Shown here piece after piece: positions 8,199 to 16,955 of a stretch of DNA of 37,805 nucleotides. The stretch covers positions 1 to 37,805 of the forward strand of contig JAFZVU010000077.1 in assembly GCA_017617655.1 (NCBI GenBank), read 5' to 3'. Source of the DNA: Bacteroidales bacterium (lineage in GTDB: Bacteria > Bacteroidota > Bacteroidia > Bacteroidales > UBA932). The position numbers and the translations under genes are program-made. Under the pieces are notes generated by a model. That model worked only from the letters and a program-made list of their open reading frames with translations, had not been told where the DNA came from and made no database searches. Each line of letters starts with the position of its first letter. Within the stretch, counting starts at the first letter, position 1.

Positions 8199-10448
8199 TT
8201 ATTTTTCAAACCATGTGAGGGATTTCACATCCCCTGCCAGCCAGACTGTGTCGCCGGCATGGAAGACAGTGTCGGGCTTGGGATTGGTTACGAACTGGCC
8301 GTCGCGCAGCATGCTGATGATCATGCAGCCGTAGCTGCGCAGATTGAGGCTGCGAAGGCTCTGTCCGGTAAGGTAGGAGTCTTCAGTAAGGGTCACGGGC
8401 TCTACCTTGAAGATGGGGTCAACGCCGTGCAGATGTTCGACATTCGCTTCCGACAGCATTGTGTGCAAGACCTTCAGCTGTTCTCCGGTACCGACTGCAT
8501 ACAGTTTGTCACCCGGGTAGACAACAGTATCTCCGCCTGGGATGGTGAAGCTTCTGGTGCCTCTTGCTATCTTGATTATGTTTGCCCCGGACTGCTCCCT
8601 CACCGGCAGGTCCTTCAGCTTCTGGCCCACCCATGAAGACTCCTGGCTGACAGCCATCTCCTCGATGTGCACGTCATATTCGCCGAGGCTCTGCCTAACA
8701 GAGGCCGTAACCGGACGCATCTTGCGGACAGCCTCTTCCTTGTCGTTGAGATTGCTCAGGAAGCGGGTCTCGAGCGACTGGTACTTCCTGAGGAAATTGC
8801 GGGTTATGACCAGCATGAAGAAGCCGGCGAACAGCAGCACTATGATGACCCAGCCGGAGAGCTTGGCATAATGGGATATCGCCGCCAGCACAAAGCCCAT
8901 GGCGATGAATATCCTCGAGATGTCGAGACCCACAAGAGGCCATGAGTTTGAGCGTTTCTCGGCCAGCAACTTCTTTATGGAAGCATGGGATTTGTGGTTT
9001 CTCGAAACCATGCCGAAAAGGAAAGGCGCCATCACTGCCAGGGTCACCAATATGCAGATGGTGTTATGCCATGTCAAGCTGATGTCCGGCAGCAGCTTCG
9101 ACACGATTCTGCCCAGGAAACTGGCCGACAGGATCAATATGGCAGTCAGCAGCACTCCGTAGATAAGCAACCTTATGACGAAGGCCGTGATGACCTTCTT
9201 CCATTCGCTCTTCTCAGCCTTCGAGAGGTTTGCAGTGCTGTCGGGACGGTCTATCTTCGCCAGGAGGCCCGGCGACAGTATACGCTGCAGCCATTTGTAT
9301 ACAGGGCCCGATAGCTTGATGGTATATGGAGTGGTGAAGATGGTGAGCACTGACACTGCGATAATGACAGGATAGATGAAGTCCCGCATCACGCCGAGCC
9401 CCACTCCCACTCCGGCTATGATGAATCCGAACTCACCCAGCTGGGCCAGGCTGAAGCCGGAGTAAACTGCGTTGCGAAGGTTGCCTCCGGCCAGTATTAT
9501 GCCCACAGTGACGAACAGCACGTGGGTCAGCACCACTGCCAAGGCAAGGATCAGTATAACCCACCAGTGAGCCGCAATCTGGGCCGGAGCTATCATCATG
9601 CCGACGGAGACGAAGAAGATGGCGCCGAATAGGTCCTTGATGGGCGTAATCAGCTTCATAATCTTCTCGTTCTCTATGGTCTCGGCAAGGATGGAACCCA
9701 TCATGAAGGCGCCGAGGGCAGACGAGAAGCCGGACCTGGTGGCAAGCGAAACCATGCCGAAGCAGAGGCCCAGGCTGATGATGAGCAATATCTCGTCGCT
9801 GAGAAAACGGCTCGTCCTCTTGAGAAGGGTCGGTATGACATATATGCCCACGACGAACCACAGCACCAGGAAGAATACCAGCTTGCCGAAGTTCAGCAGC
9901 ATCTCCCCTCCCGAGAAGTTGTTGGAAACTGCGAGGGTAGAAAGCAGCACCATCAGCATGATGGCTATCATATCCTCAACTACCAGAGTGCCGAACACTA
10001 TGCCTGCGTAAGGTTCTTTCTTCAGCCCGAAATCTTCGTATGTCTTGATGACTACCACGGTCGAAGACATGGACAGCAGTCCGGCCAGGAAGATGCTTTC
10101 CATCGCCGTCCAGCCAAGGGCCTGCCCTATCAGGAAGCCTATGACGAACACTCCCACGAACTTACTGAGGGCCGTCACTATGGCCTGGCTTCCGGCAGCC
10201 ATCAGTTTCTTGAAACTGAATTCCAGACCCAGACCGAACATGAGGAAGATAATACCGATGTCCGACCATTGTTCAACGGCCTCCTGGCTGGAGATGCCGA
10301 AGATGCCAAGATTGGGGCTGATGATGAAACCGGCTATTATATAACCAAGGATCAGCGGCTGCTTAAGCGCACGACATATAACCGTACACAATCCTGCAGT
10401 AATCAGGATTATCGCGAGGTCGTTGACGAAGTTGATGCCTGTTTCCAT
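8199..10448 (-). CDS. CPA2-family cation:proton antiporter with two TrkA-C domains
   Basis: A 749-residue membrane protein. Residues 1-390 form a KefB/KefC-like Na+/H+ exchanger domain with about 12 helices; the opening helices contain PLILGYIIAGFIISP, characteristic of CPA2 transporters. A second hydrophobic block (about 415-555) holds further helices, and the C-terminal 200 residues are soluble with two TrkA-C (RCK-C) modules, one around SWVGQKLKDLPVREQSGANI and one around SYLTGQSLRSLNLRSYGCMI. There is no NAD-binding TrkA-N domain, so gating is probably by another ligand such as a cyclic dinucleotide, as shown for some RCK-C proteins; this is inference. It likely exports K+ or Na+ for pH or osmotic control. 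It sits 12 bases after the DUF1080-PHP gene and 13 before GH127, tightly packed among secreted hydrolases. Confidence 0.92.
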   Translation of the reverse strand: METGINFVNDLAIILITAGLCTVICRALKQPLILGYIIAGFIISPNLGIFGISSQEAVEQWSDIGIIFLMFGLGLEFSFKKLMAAGSQAIVTALSKFVGVFVIGFLIGQALGWTAMESIFLAGLLSMSSTVVVIKTYEDFGLKKEPYAGIVFGTLVVEDMIAIMLMVLLSTLAVSNNFSGGEMLLNFGKLVFFLVLWFVVGIYVIPTLLKRTSRFLSDEILLIISLGLCFGMVSLATRSGFSSALGAFMMGSILAETIENEKIMKLITPIKDLFGAIFFVSVGMMIAPAQIAAHWWVILILALAVVLTHVLFVTVGIILAGGNLRNAVYSGFSLAQLGEFGFIIAGVGVGLGVMRDFIYPVIIAVSVLTIFTTPYTIKLSGPVYKWLQRILSPGLLAKIDRPDSTANLSKAEKSEWKKVITAFVIRLLIYGVLLTAILILSASFLGRIVSKLLPDISLTWHNTICILVTLAVMAPFLFGMVSRNHKSHASIKKLLAEKRSNSWPLVGLDISRIFIAMGFVLAAISHYAKLSGWVIIVLLFAGFFMLVITRNFLRKYQSLETRFLSNLNDKEEAVRKMRPVTASVRQSLGEYDVHIEEMAVSQESSWVGQKLKDLPVREQSGANIIKIARGTRSFTIPGGDTVVYPGDKLYAVGTGEQLKVLHTMLSEANVEHLHGVDPIFKVEPVTLTEDSYLTGQSLRSLNLRSYGCMIISMLRDGQFVTNPKPDTVFHAGDTVWLAGDVKSLTWFEK

Positions 10449-10460
10449 GTAATATCTCTG

Positions 10461-11822
10461 TTATCTTCCAGCGGCGTCCCTTGCCTTCATGCGTTCAGAA
10501 CGGGTTGACATAGAAGGGAACCACATTTCGTCTGCAGTGATGCCGCATTCACGCACCATCTGGGTGCAGTATTCCAGGCGGCCGAAGTCGGAATCCTTGT
10601 TGTTGGTGCCGAAGGTGAACTTCAACCCCATATCCTTGGCTTTCTGAATGATGCGCTTGCTGGGAATCTTGTAGCGGGCGCTGATTTCCAGAGCCACGTT
10701 ATTGTCTTTGAGGACCTTCAGCACCCTGTCGACCCTTTCGTCAGTCCAAAGCGTCTCGAAATCGCCGGCAATCACTTCGGGCAGATAGAATGCGTTCGCC
10801 GAGAAATCGGCAGGGTCGTTCTCGAAGATGCGGACAGTCTCGTCCACGATAAGATCCATGTATTTCTGGACCGGAACGTTGATGTGAACTTCCTCAGGGT
10901 GCCAGAGTCTTACCAGCCTGCCGCGGTCGAAGACATACATGGCGTCGGTGAAGATGTAATCGAACTTGTCGAGCAGCTCCGGGGGAAAACTGCGCGACCA
11001 TTTACGGCCGTCGCCCTGCAGTGGCCTCATGAAAGGCCAGTCTTTGACACTTTCGTAGTATACCTCCATCTCCTCGGGGCTTGTAAGCACCAGGCCTGTG
11101 CCGCCCTCCCCTTCTTTCTTGGGACCGTAGGCGTTGGGGCCGATGCCGTAATTGATGCCGTAGTTCATAGACATGGCGTGGGCCATCTCTTCGGTGAGGT
11201 CGCCTTTGAGATGCACATGCCAGTCAATCACCGGAAAGTCTTCCTGCTGCAGGCGGATTATGTCGTCATGCTGCTCGTCGACGGGCGGAAGGCTGTCAGA
11301 GGGATTGCGCACGCCGGCTTGCAGGCGCTCGATGGTGACATCCCTGAAAGAAACCTTGCCGTTACCTCCGGCGAACACTACCTTGCCGCTGCCCAGCAGC
11401 ATGTCCTTGTGTTTTTCGCTGCGGTACGGGGCGTCAGGCTCGGTGTAGCATACCACCTCGGTGCCGTTGATGCTGACGGAGATGTTCCTGCCCCTGACAG
11501 CTATTTCGAAGGGGAACCACTCACCGTCTTCTGCAAGGCTGCGATAGAGATTTCTGACCGAGGCCAGCGAACCGCTCTTGCGGCTGCCGTCGATGGAGCC
11601 ATTATGCAGCAGCACCTGATAGCCCTTTGCGCAGCTGCCGTCGGTATGGAAATACACCGAAGCGTCGGCTCCGTCTTCAAGCAGAGCCTGCCCGGTGAGG
11701 ATGAAGTCGGTATAGCTGCCACCCATGGGCACTGACTTTCCCTGCTGAAGGTCGAAATCCTTCACGGAAGTGCAGGCCACGGCTGCAACCATGACGATGG
11801 CCGCAATCAGAAATCTCTTCAT
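10461..11822 (-). CDS. Lipoprotein with DUF1080 (3-keto-disaccharide hydrolase-like) and PHP-like domains
   Basis: A 453-residue two-domain protein. The signal ends in AVAC (Cys17). Residues 25-165 look like a DUF1080 (GH16-like jelly-roll) domain: TDFILTGQALL, then a beta-rich segment with GEWFPFEIAVRGRNISVSINGTEV and a closing SGKVVFAGGNGKVSFRDVTI. Residues about 195-450 look like a PHP/amidohydrolase-type metal-dependent phosphoesterase, with a DWHVHL metal motif near residue 202, the segment VALEISARYKIPS and a late GLKFTFGTNN strand where PHP proteins carry a metal-binding 'GSDAH'. Here that position reads GTNNKDSD, so one metal ligand may differ. The pairing suggests sugar binding plus hydrolysis outside the cytoplasm; the substrate is unknown. 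It starts 15 bases after the rubrerythrin gene. Confidence 0.78.
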   Translation of the reverse strand: MKRFLIAAIVMVAAVACTSVKDFDLQQGKSVPMGGSYTDFILTGQALLEDGADASVYFHTDGSCAKGYQVLLHNGSIDGSRKSGSLASVRNLYRSLAEDGEWFPFEIAVRGRNISVSINGTEVVCYTEPDAPYRSEKHKDMLLGSGKVVFAGGNGKVSFRDVTIERLQAGVRNPSDSLPPVDEQHDDIIRLQQEDFPVIDWHVHLKGDLTEEMAHAMSMNYGINYGIGPNAYGPKKEGEGGTGLVLTSPEEMEVYYESVKDWPFMRPLQGDGRKWSRSFPPELLDKFDYIFTDAMYVFDRGRLVRLWHPEEVHINVPVQKYMDLIVDETVRIFENDPADFSANAFYLPEVIAGDFETLWTDERVDRVLKVLKDNNVALEISARYKIPSKRIIQKAKDMGLKFTFGTNNKDSDFGRLEYCTQMVRECGITADEMWFPSMSTRSERMKARDAAGR

Positions 11823-11837
11823 AAGCCTAATGCAGTA

Positions 11838-12392
11838 CTACTTCTTGAAGTACCTGTTATAGAGGCCTTCGAAGCCTTTGCCGTGACGAGCCTCATCCTT
11901 TGCCATCTCGTGGATGGTGTCGTGGATGGCGTCGAGGTTCTGCTGTTTTGCAAGGGTGGCGATGCGTTTCTTTCCTTCGCAGGCGCCGGCCTCTGCATGC
12001 ATGCGTTTCTCGAGGTTGGTCTTGGTGTCCCATACTACCTCGCCGAGAAGTTCGGCGATGCGTGCTGCATGGTCAGCCTCTTCGAATGCATAGCGGCGGA
12101 AAGCGTCAGCCACCTCGGGATAGCCCTCGCGGTCGGCCTGGCGGCTCATTGCCAGATACATTCCGACCTCTGAGCATTCGCCGTTGAAGTGGTCGTGCAG
12201 ACCTTTCATGATCTCGGGATCCTTGACGTCTTTGGCTACGCCGAGTACGTGTTCGTCAACGAAGACCAGTTTGTCGTCTGTCTCTTCGATTTGGATGAAT
12301 TTTGAGCCGGGAACTCCGCAGAGCGGGCATTTTTCGGGAGCGGTGTCACCTTCGTGGATATATCCGCAAACGGGGCATCTGAATTTTGCCAT
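11838..12392 (-). CDS. Reverse rubrerythrin (NADH peroxidase-type)
   Basis: A 184-residue protein with domain order opposite to classic rubrerythrin: an N-terminal rubredoxin-like Fe(SCys)4 site (CPVCGY and CPLCGV, residues about 6-24), then a ferritin-like diiron four-helix bundle. Diiron ligands appear in [23 protein letters not shown] and [13 protein letters not shown]. Reverse rubrerythrins reduce H2O2 and, in clostridia, O2, taking electrons from NADH through a partner reductase. It is cytoplasmic, with no signal. It lies 41 bases after the SGNH hydrolase stop, a gap wide enough for its own promoter, although no TAnnTTTG box is visible. Together with the flavodiiron protein it fits an anaerobe that faces brief oxygen exposure. 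Confidence 0.95.
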   Translation of the reverse strand: MAKFRCPVCGYIHEGDTAPEKCPLCGVPGSKFIQIEETDDKLVFVDEHVLGVAKDVKDPEIMKGLHDHFNGECSEVGMYLAMSRQADREGYPEVADAFRRYAFEEADHAARIAELLGEVVWDTKTNLEKRMHAEAGACEGKKRIATLAKQQNLDAIHDTIHEMAKDEARHGKGFEGLYNRYFKK

Positions 12393-12433
12393 GATGAATG
12401 ATTTTTAAGTGTTATTAATTATTCTGAAGTTTA

Positions 12434-13213
12434 CTAGAATTTGCAGGGAAGTGAGAGCAGGTGGTACTGGATGGTTTTCGCCATGCGGAGATGGCCTTCC
12501 GTGCCGGGGTGGAGCCGGTCTCTTTCGGCATTGCTGAAATAGCGGGTGTGCTCGTCCAGGACGGGCATCAGGCCGCTCTCGCCGTAAAGGTCGATCACCG
12601 GGACGCTCCAGATCTGGCCACAGCGGCGTATCGCAGCTGCGTAGTCTTCGATGTACAGGCCAAGGAAGTTGGCATACATCTCGTCCGGCTGGACATTGCG
12701 GGCGCCGAACCTTGCATAGGCTCTGTGGAGCGGAGTCATCAGGATTATCTGCTTGGTCGGGAAGGCTGTCTTAAGCTGCCTCATCAGTATGTTGCAGCGG
12801 CCGCAGAAGGTCTCTTCGTCGTAATTGAAATGCCTGTGCAGTTTGGGCGTCATCATTCCGTTGGTGTTGACTGAGTCTACCGTTTCGGTGAACCACTCTC
12901 CCATCGGCACGTCGTGGAAGAAGTCGTTGGTGCCTGCGAGGATTATTATTGCGTCGAAGCTGTCGTCGACCTTGAGGGCCTGGGCAGGCAGCTGGTTCAT
13001 CTTTGCGCCGTTGACGGCGTATGAGACAGTCTGCATGTCCATCTCTTCAGCCAGGAACTCCCACCAGCATTTGCCGGTTCCGACCCTTATCGGGTCACTG
13101 ATGGAATCACCTAGTATGGCCACTTTGACGCCCTGCCATTGGTTCTGAGCCAGAGCGGGAAAAGCGAGGGCGAAAAGGCATGCGACAATTGAAAGGAATT
13201 TCGAGATTTTCAT
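12434..13213 (-). CDS. Secreted SGNH/GDSL hydrolase
   Basis: With the ATG at 13213 the product has 259 residues; an upstream in-frame TTG (13222) falls inside a promoter-like palindrome and is rejected. A signal peptide (MKISKFLSI, hydrophobic core, ALAQ) is present. SGNH blocks are visible: ILGDSIS (block I, nucleophile Ser), a Gly in block II near YAVNGAKM, AGTNDF (block III Asn), and RLHPGTEGHLRMA (block V, Asp replaced by an L-HPG arrangement with the His kept). The family removes acetyl or other acyl esters, often from plant polysaccharide; substrate is not shown. It is the first gene of the leftward run that ends in GH127, which fits a role in deacetylating a glycan, though the run also holds unrelated genes. 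Confidence 0.86.
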   Translation of the reverse strand: MKISKFLSIVACLFALAFPALAQNQWQGVKVAILGDSISDPIRVGTGKCWWEFLAEEMDMQTVSYAVNGAKMNQLPAQALKVDDSFDAIIILAGTNDFFHDVPMGEWFTETVDSVNTNGMMTPKLHRHFNYDEETFCGRCNILMRQLKTAFPTKQIILMTPLHRAYARFGARNVQPDEMYANFLGLYIEDYAAAIRRCGQIWSVPVIDLYGESGLMPVLDEHTRYFSNAERDRLHPGTEGHLRMAKTIQYHLLSLPCKF

Positions 13214-13219
13214 AGCAAA

Positions 13220-13236
13220 CAAATATAGTATATTTG
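13220..13236. promoter_or_regulatory. Back-to-back divergent -7 boxes forming a palindrome
   Basis: The 17-base string CAAATATAgTATATTTG is a perfect inverted repeat around one central base. Each arm is a full match to the Bacteroidota -7 box TAnnTTTG, one facing the HD-ProX gene (box 13229-13236, 24 bases before ATG) and one facing the SGNH hydrolase gene (box 13227-13220, 7 bases before ATG, which would make that transcript nearly leaderless). The spot could also bind a dimeric regulator. Confidence 0.5.
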
Positions 13237-13259
13237 CCGTACAAAAACTATTTCAGGCT

Positions 13260-14390
13260 ATGATTAATCCGGAACTTGAGACATATATTGAGAAAGAGAT
13301 AATCCCCCGCTACCGCCACTTTGACAGCGCCCACTCCGAAGAGCATGTCCGCACTGTCATCAAGAACGCCCTGGAGCTGGCGAAACGCTACGATGTCGAC
13401 GAGAATATGATATACGCAGCAGCGGCTTATCACGACACCGGCGTCGTCGAGGGCCGGGAGTTCCACCATATAGTATCGGGCCGGATCATTCGTGAAGACA
13501 AGGAACTTCTGCGCTGGTTCACTCCTGAGCAGATCGAGACCATAGCGCAGGCTGCCGAAGACCACAGAGCTTCTTCCGACCGCAAGCCGAGGGGCATCTA
13601 CGGTCTTATTATCGCAGAGGCCGACCGCGACATCAATCCAGTGAAGATCATCCGCCGCACCGTGCAGTTCGGCTTCAACAAATATCCTGAGCTGGACCGC
13701 GAGGGTCAGTGGCAGCGCACTGTGGAGCACCTTATGGAGAAGTATGCAGAAGGAGGCTATCTCAAGTTGTGGATTCCTGAATCGGACAATGCTGCAAAGC
13801 TTGCCGAGCTGCGCGAGATCATCAAGGACACGGAGAAGTTACGCGACCTTTTCGACCGCGAATACCAGCGTCTGAGGGTGTTGTCCTTCCTGGATAAGAA
13901 CGGCATCTCTTATGAAATATATGAGCATCCGCCGTTGTTTACCATCGAGGAGGCTCTTTCGTGGTGGGGACAGATTCCGGAGTGCACCCATTGCAAGAAT
14001 CTGTTCATGCGCAATCATAAGGGCAACCGCCATTATCTGATAAGTTTCGAGTGCCACAAGCAGATGGACATCCACGGTCTGGAGCATGCGCTGCACCAGG
14101 GCAAGTTGTCTTTTGCTTCTCCGGAGAGGATGATGCGCTGCCTCGGGCTCAAACCCGGAAGCGTCTCTCCTTTCGGCCTTATCGAGGATATCGACCTTTC
14201 AAATGCCGATCCCAAGGAACTTTTCGAGAACGGCCACAGGGTCAAGTTCTATCTGGATTCCGAGCTCATGAACTCAGAGCGCATAAGTTTCCACCCTTGC
14301 GACAACACCGCAAGCGTCGTAATCACAAAAGCTGATTTCCTGCGTTTCCTGCAGCTCTGGGGTGGCGAATACGAACTCCTGGAAGTCTAG
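13260..14390 (+). CDS. HD-domain phosphohydrolase fused to ProX/YbaK aminoacyl-tRNA deacylase
   Basis: A 376-residue cytoplasmic fusion. Residues 1-200 form an HD domain: H29 in HSEEHV, H58-D59 in AAYHDTG, H102 in AEDHR and D122 in EADRD. Residues 205-376 form a prolyl-tRNA-editing type domain: KNLFMRN with the conserved Lys246, then HYLISFECHKQMD, GLKPGSVSPFGL and FHPCDNTASVVIT, each a hallmark of the PrdX/ProXp branch. That branch hydrolyses Ala- or Cys-tRNA mischarged on tRNA-Pro; the HD part should cleave a phosphate ester or nucleotide. Why the two share a chain is unknown; one guess is repair of a nucleotide product or translation-stress signalling. It is a single gene, head-to-head with the SGNH gene and converging on GH43 with a 12-base gap. 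Confidence 0.9.
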   Translation: MINPELETYIEKEIIPRYRHFDSAHSEEHVRTVIKNALELAKRYDVDENMIYAAAAYHDTGVVEGREFHHIVSGRIIREDKELLRWFTPEQIETIAQAAEDHRASSDRKPRGIYGLIIAEADRDINPVKIIRRTVQFGFNKYPELDREGQWQRTVEHLMEKYAEGGYLKLWIPESDNAAKLAELREIIKDTEKLRDLFDREYQRLRVLSFLDKNGISYEIYEHPPLFTIEEALSWWGQIPECTHCKNLFMRNHKGNRHYLISFECHKQMDIHGLEHALHQGKLSFASPERMMRCLGLKPGSVSPFGLIEDIDLSNADPKELFENGHRVKFYLDSELMNSERISFHPCDNTASVVITKADFLRFLQLWGGEYELLEV

Positions 14391-14402
14391 CCATAATAGC
14401 TT

Positions 14403-15383
14403 CTAGTACTTGAAGTAAGGGGCGTCGCCGCTTCTGGGCACAGAGCCGGCCATTACGGGCCAGCCATCGACCCAGTCCACGCGGTCGAGCCAGGCCTTGC
14501 GCCCGGCGTCAGGATCGTCCGCATCATAGCCGTGGTATATTATCCAGTCCTGCCCCGCATCGTCAGTAATTATCTCGCTGCAATGACCGGGACCGCGCAC
14601 GAAATTATCTCCTGACACCAGTATCTCATGGAAGTTCGACAGCATAGGATTGCCATGCCTGTCGGTATAAGGACCTTCCAAAGCATCGCTGCGACCCACG
14701 ACCAAAGTGTAGCGGCTTCTCAGACCCTCACAGCAGGTTCCGATAGATGCAAAGAGATAGTATTTGCCGTCATGCTTGTGGATATAGCTGCCCTCGTATG
14801 CATTGCCGGCAATCTGGATCTTGCGGTCGAAAGGTTGGCCGACGGTGCGTCCGTCTTCGCTGAGCTCTATCAGATAGATGCCATAGAAACTACCCCAGGC
14901 CATATAGTTCTTGCCTCCGTCGCTGAAGAAGTTCTGGTCGATGGAATTTCGTACGCCGGACTCTGGTGAAGGAATCAATATGTGCGCATAGCGGTAAGGA
15001 CCGGTAATCGATTCCGACTCGGCGCAGGCTATGCCGCTCTCCCAGTGACCGTCCCACACTCCGTTCGAGAAATACAGGATATACCTGTCCCCCACTTTCT
15101 GGATGTCAGGAGCCCAGTATCCAGCTCCTTCAACGAGATGAGGCCTGTCGTTACGGTCAAAGGCCCAGCCTGTGAACTCCCAGTCTACAAGGTTATCCGA
15201 CCGGTAGATCGGTATATTTCCCTGACGCTGTGTCGCAAAAAGGTAGAAAGCCCCGTCGTCGCCGCGGATTACTGTCGGGTCGGGAGCATTCTCGTTTATC
15301 ACGGGATTGTTGTATTGTGCCGCCGGTTTGTGGCAGGCCGAAACTGCGAGGAAAGCAAGGAGAAGCAGGATGGTCTTTTTCAT
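14403..15383 (-). CDS. GH43 family glycosidase, lipoprotein
   Basis: With the ATG at 15383 the product has 326 residues; the TTG 21 bases upstream (15404) is less likely. The lipoprotein signal is MKKTILLLLAFLAVSAC. Five-bladed propeller landmarks of GH43 are visible: NAPDPTVIRG (general base Asp), SIDQNFFSDGG (pKa-modulating Asp) and YEGSYIHKHDG (general acid Glu). The closing segment with ADDPDAGRKAWLDRVDWVDG is typical of endo-arabinanase or arabinofuranosidase subfamilies. It most likely cuts alpha-L-arabinan or arabinoxylan side chains at the cell surface; the exact linkage cannot be read. It is a single gene, divergent from glpK across 84 bases. With GH127 at 6227 it suggests use of arabinose-containing plant glycans, but no SusC/SusD pair is in the window. 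Confidence 0.92.
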   Translation of the reverse strand: MKKTILLLLAFLAVSACHKPAAQYNNPVINENAPDPTVIRGDDGAFYLFATQRQGNIPIYRSDNLVDWEFTGWAFDRNDRPHLVEGAGYWAPDIQKVGDRYILYFSNGVWDGHWESGIACAESESITGPYRYAHILIPSPESGVRNSIDQNFFSDGGKNYMAWGSFYGIYLIELSEDGRTVGQPFDRKIQIAGNAYEGSYIHKHDGKYYLFASIGTCCEGLRSRYTLVVGRSDALEGPYTDRHGNPMLSNFHEILVSGDNFVRGPGHCSEIITDDAGQDWIIYHGYDADDPDAGRKAWLDRVDWVDGWPVMAGSVPRSGDAPYFKY

Positions 15384-15467
15384 GGGGACTAAGTTTATTT
15401 TCAATGATGAAGCAAATTAGTCAAATTATTTCTAACTTTATCGAGATTAAGACAAATTCTAAACTAT

Positions 15468-16943
15468 ATGCCTAAATACATCATCGCCCTCGATCAGGGC
15501 ACCAGCAGCTCAAGAGCCATCGTCTTCAATGAAAAAGGCGAAATCTGCTCGGTAGCTCAGAAAGAATTCACACAAATCTTCCCCCAGCCCGGCTGGGTTG
15601 AGCACAATCCCAAAGAAATCTGGTCTTCACAGTCAGGCGTCATGGCCGAAGCCATTGCTTCAAAAGGCCTGAATGCCGCCGATATCGCCGCCATCGGTAT
15701 CACCAACCAGCGCGAGACCACCATCGTCTGGGACGCAGAGACCGGCGAACCGGTTTATAACGCAATCGTTTGGCAGGACCGTAGGACTTCTTCATTCTGC
15801 GACTCTCTGAAGATCGCCGGCAAGACCGACTTCATCCGCAAGAAGACCGGCCTTATAATCGACGCCTATTTCAGCGGCACCAAGATCCGCTGGATCCTTG
15901 AGAATGTTCCCGGCGCCAGGGACAAGGCCAACAAGGGCCAGCTGCGCTTCGGAACCGTAGATTCATGGCTCATCTGGAACCTCACCGGCGGCAAGGTGCA
16001 TGTAACCGACGTCACCAATGCTTCACGCACAATGCTGTTCAATATCCACACTCTCGAGTGGGACAAGGAACTTCTGGACCTTCTGGGCGTTCCTGCGTCA
16101 ATGATGCCTGAGGTTAAGTCTTGCTCTGAGGTTTATGGCTACACCAGCGCCAGCGTATTGGCAGAGAACGTTCCAATCGCCGGCATCGCCGGTGACCAGC
16201 AGGCCGCTCTCTTCGGCCAGATGTGTACCGAGCCCGGCGCTGTCAAGAATACCTACGGCACAGGCTGCTTCCTGCTTATGAATACCGGCGAGAAGCCTAT
16301 CGAGTCCCGCAACAATCTGCTGACAACCATCGCATGGAAGGTCGGCGACAAAGTAAACTACGCTCTCGAAGGCAGCATCTTCGTTGCCGGCAGCGTGGTC
16401 CAGTGGCTCCGCGACGGTCTGGGCATCATCAAGTCCAGCAGCGAAGTAGAGGCTCTGGCCGCTACCGTTCCGGATAACGGCGGCGTTTATTTCGTGCCCG
16501 CACTGACGGGTCTCGGCGCTCCGTACTGGGACCAGTATGCCAAAGGCTGCGTATACGGCATCACCCGTGGTTCAACCGCAGCCCACATCGCCCGTGCAGC
16601 CCTGGAGGGCATCGCTTTCCAGACCATGGACATCGTCGAGGCCATGCAGAGCGACAGCGGCGTGAAGCTTTGCGAGCTCAAGGTCGACGGCGGCGCTTCC
16701 CGCAACAATCTGCTGATGCAGTTCCAGAGTGATATCCTCGGCTGCGACGTAATCCGTCCGCAGATCACTGAGACCACCGCTCTCGGCGCCGCATTCCTGG
16801 CAGGTCTTGCAGTGGGCTACTGGAAGTCTATCGACGACATCAAGTCCATCTGGGCTGTTGAGCGCCGCTTCTCCCCTGCCGATAGCCAAGATGAAGCCAA
16901 GAAAGGCTGGAAGGACGCTATTTCAAGAACATTGTCAAAATAA
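15468..16943 (+). CDS. glpK: Glycerol kinase
   Basis: A 491-residue FGGY-family kinase that phosphorylates glycerol to sn-glycerol 3-phosphate with ATP. Family landmarks are intact: the N-terminal phosphate loop [26 protein letters not shown] with the glycerol-binding Arg-Glu pair, and [13 protein letters not shown] with the catalytic Asp. The C-terminal FGGY signature region is present around [19 protein letters not shown]. Length matches GlpK (about 500). The aquaporin-like facilitator follows 12 bases later, so the pair forms a classic glycerol uptake and trapping unit. No glycerol-3-phosphate dehydrogenase is adjacent. The upstream gap shows TAACTTTA near 15433, one base off the -7 consensus. 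Confidence 0.97.
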   Translation: MPKYIIALDQGTSSSRAIVFNEKGEICSVAQKEFTQIFPQPGWVEHNPKEIWSSQSGVMAEAIASKGLNAADIAAIGITNQRETTIVWDAETGEPVYNAIVWQDRRTSSFCDSLKIAGKTDFIRKKTGLIIDAYFSGTKIRWILENVPGARDKANKGQLRFGTVDSWLIWNLTGGKVHVTDVTNASRTMLFNIHTLEWDKELLDLLGVPASMMPEVKSCSEVYGYTSASVLAENVPIAGIAGDQQAALFGQMCTEPGAVKNTYGTGCFLLMNTGEKPIESRNNLLTTIAWKVGDKVNYALEGSIFVAGSVVQWLRDGLGIIKSSSEVEALAATVPDNGGVYFVPALTGLGAPYWDQYAKGCVYGITRGSTAAHIARAALEGIAFQTMDIVEAMQSDSGVKLCELKVDGGASRNNLLMQFQSDILGCDVIRPQITETTALGAAFLAGLAVGYWKSIDDIKSIWAVERRFSPADSQDEAKKGWKDAISRTLSK

Positions 16944-16955
16944 CCAAATACTATT

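Noticed and set aside
10884-11735. Plus-strand frame of 283 codons opposite the DUF1080-PHP gene
   Set aside because: Antisense to a gene with a lipoprotein signal and recognisable domains; the translation has no motif.
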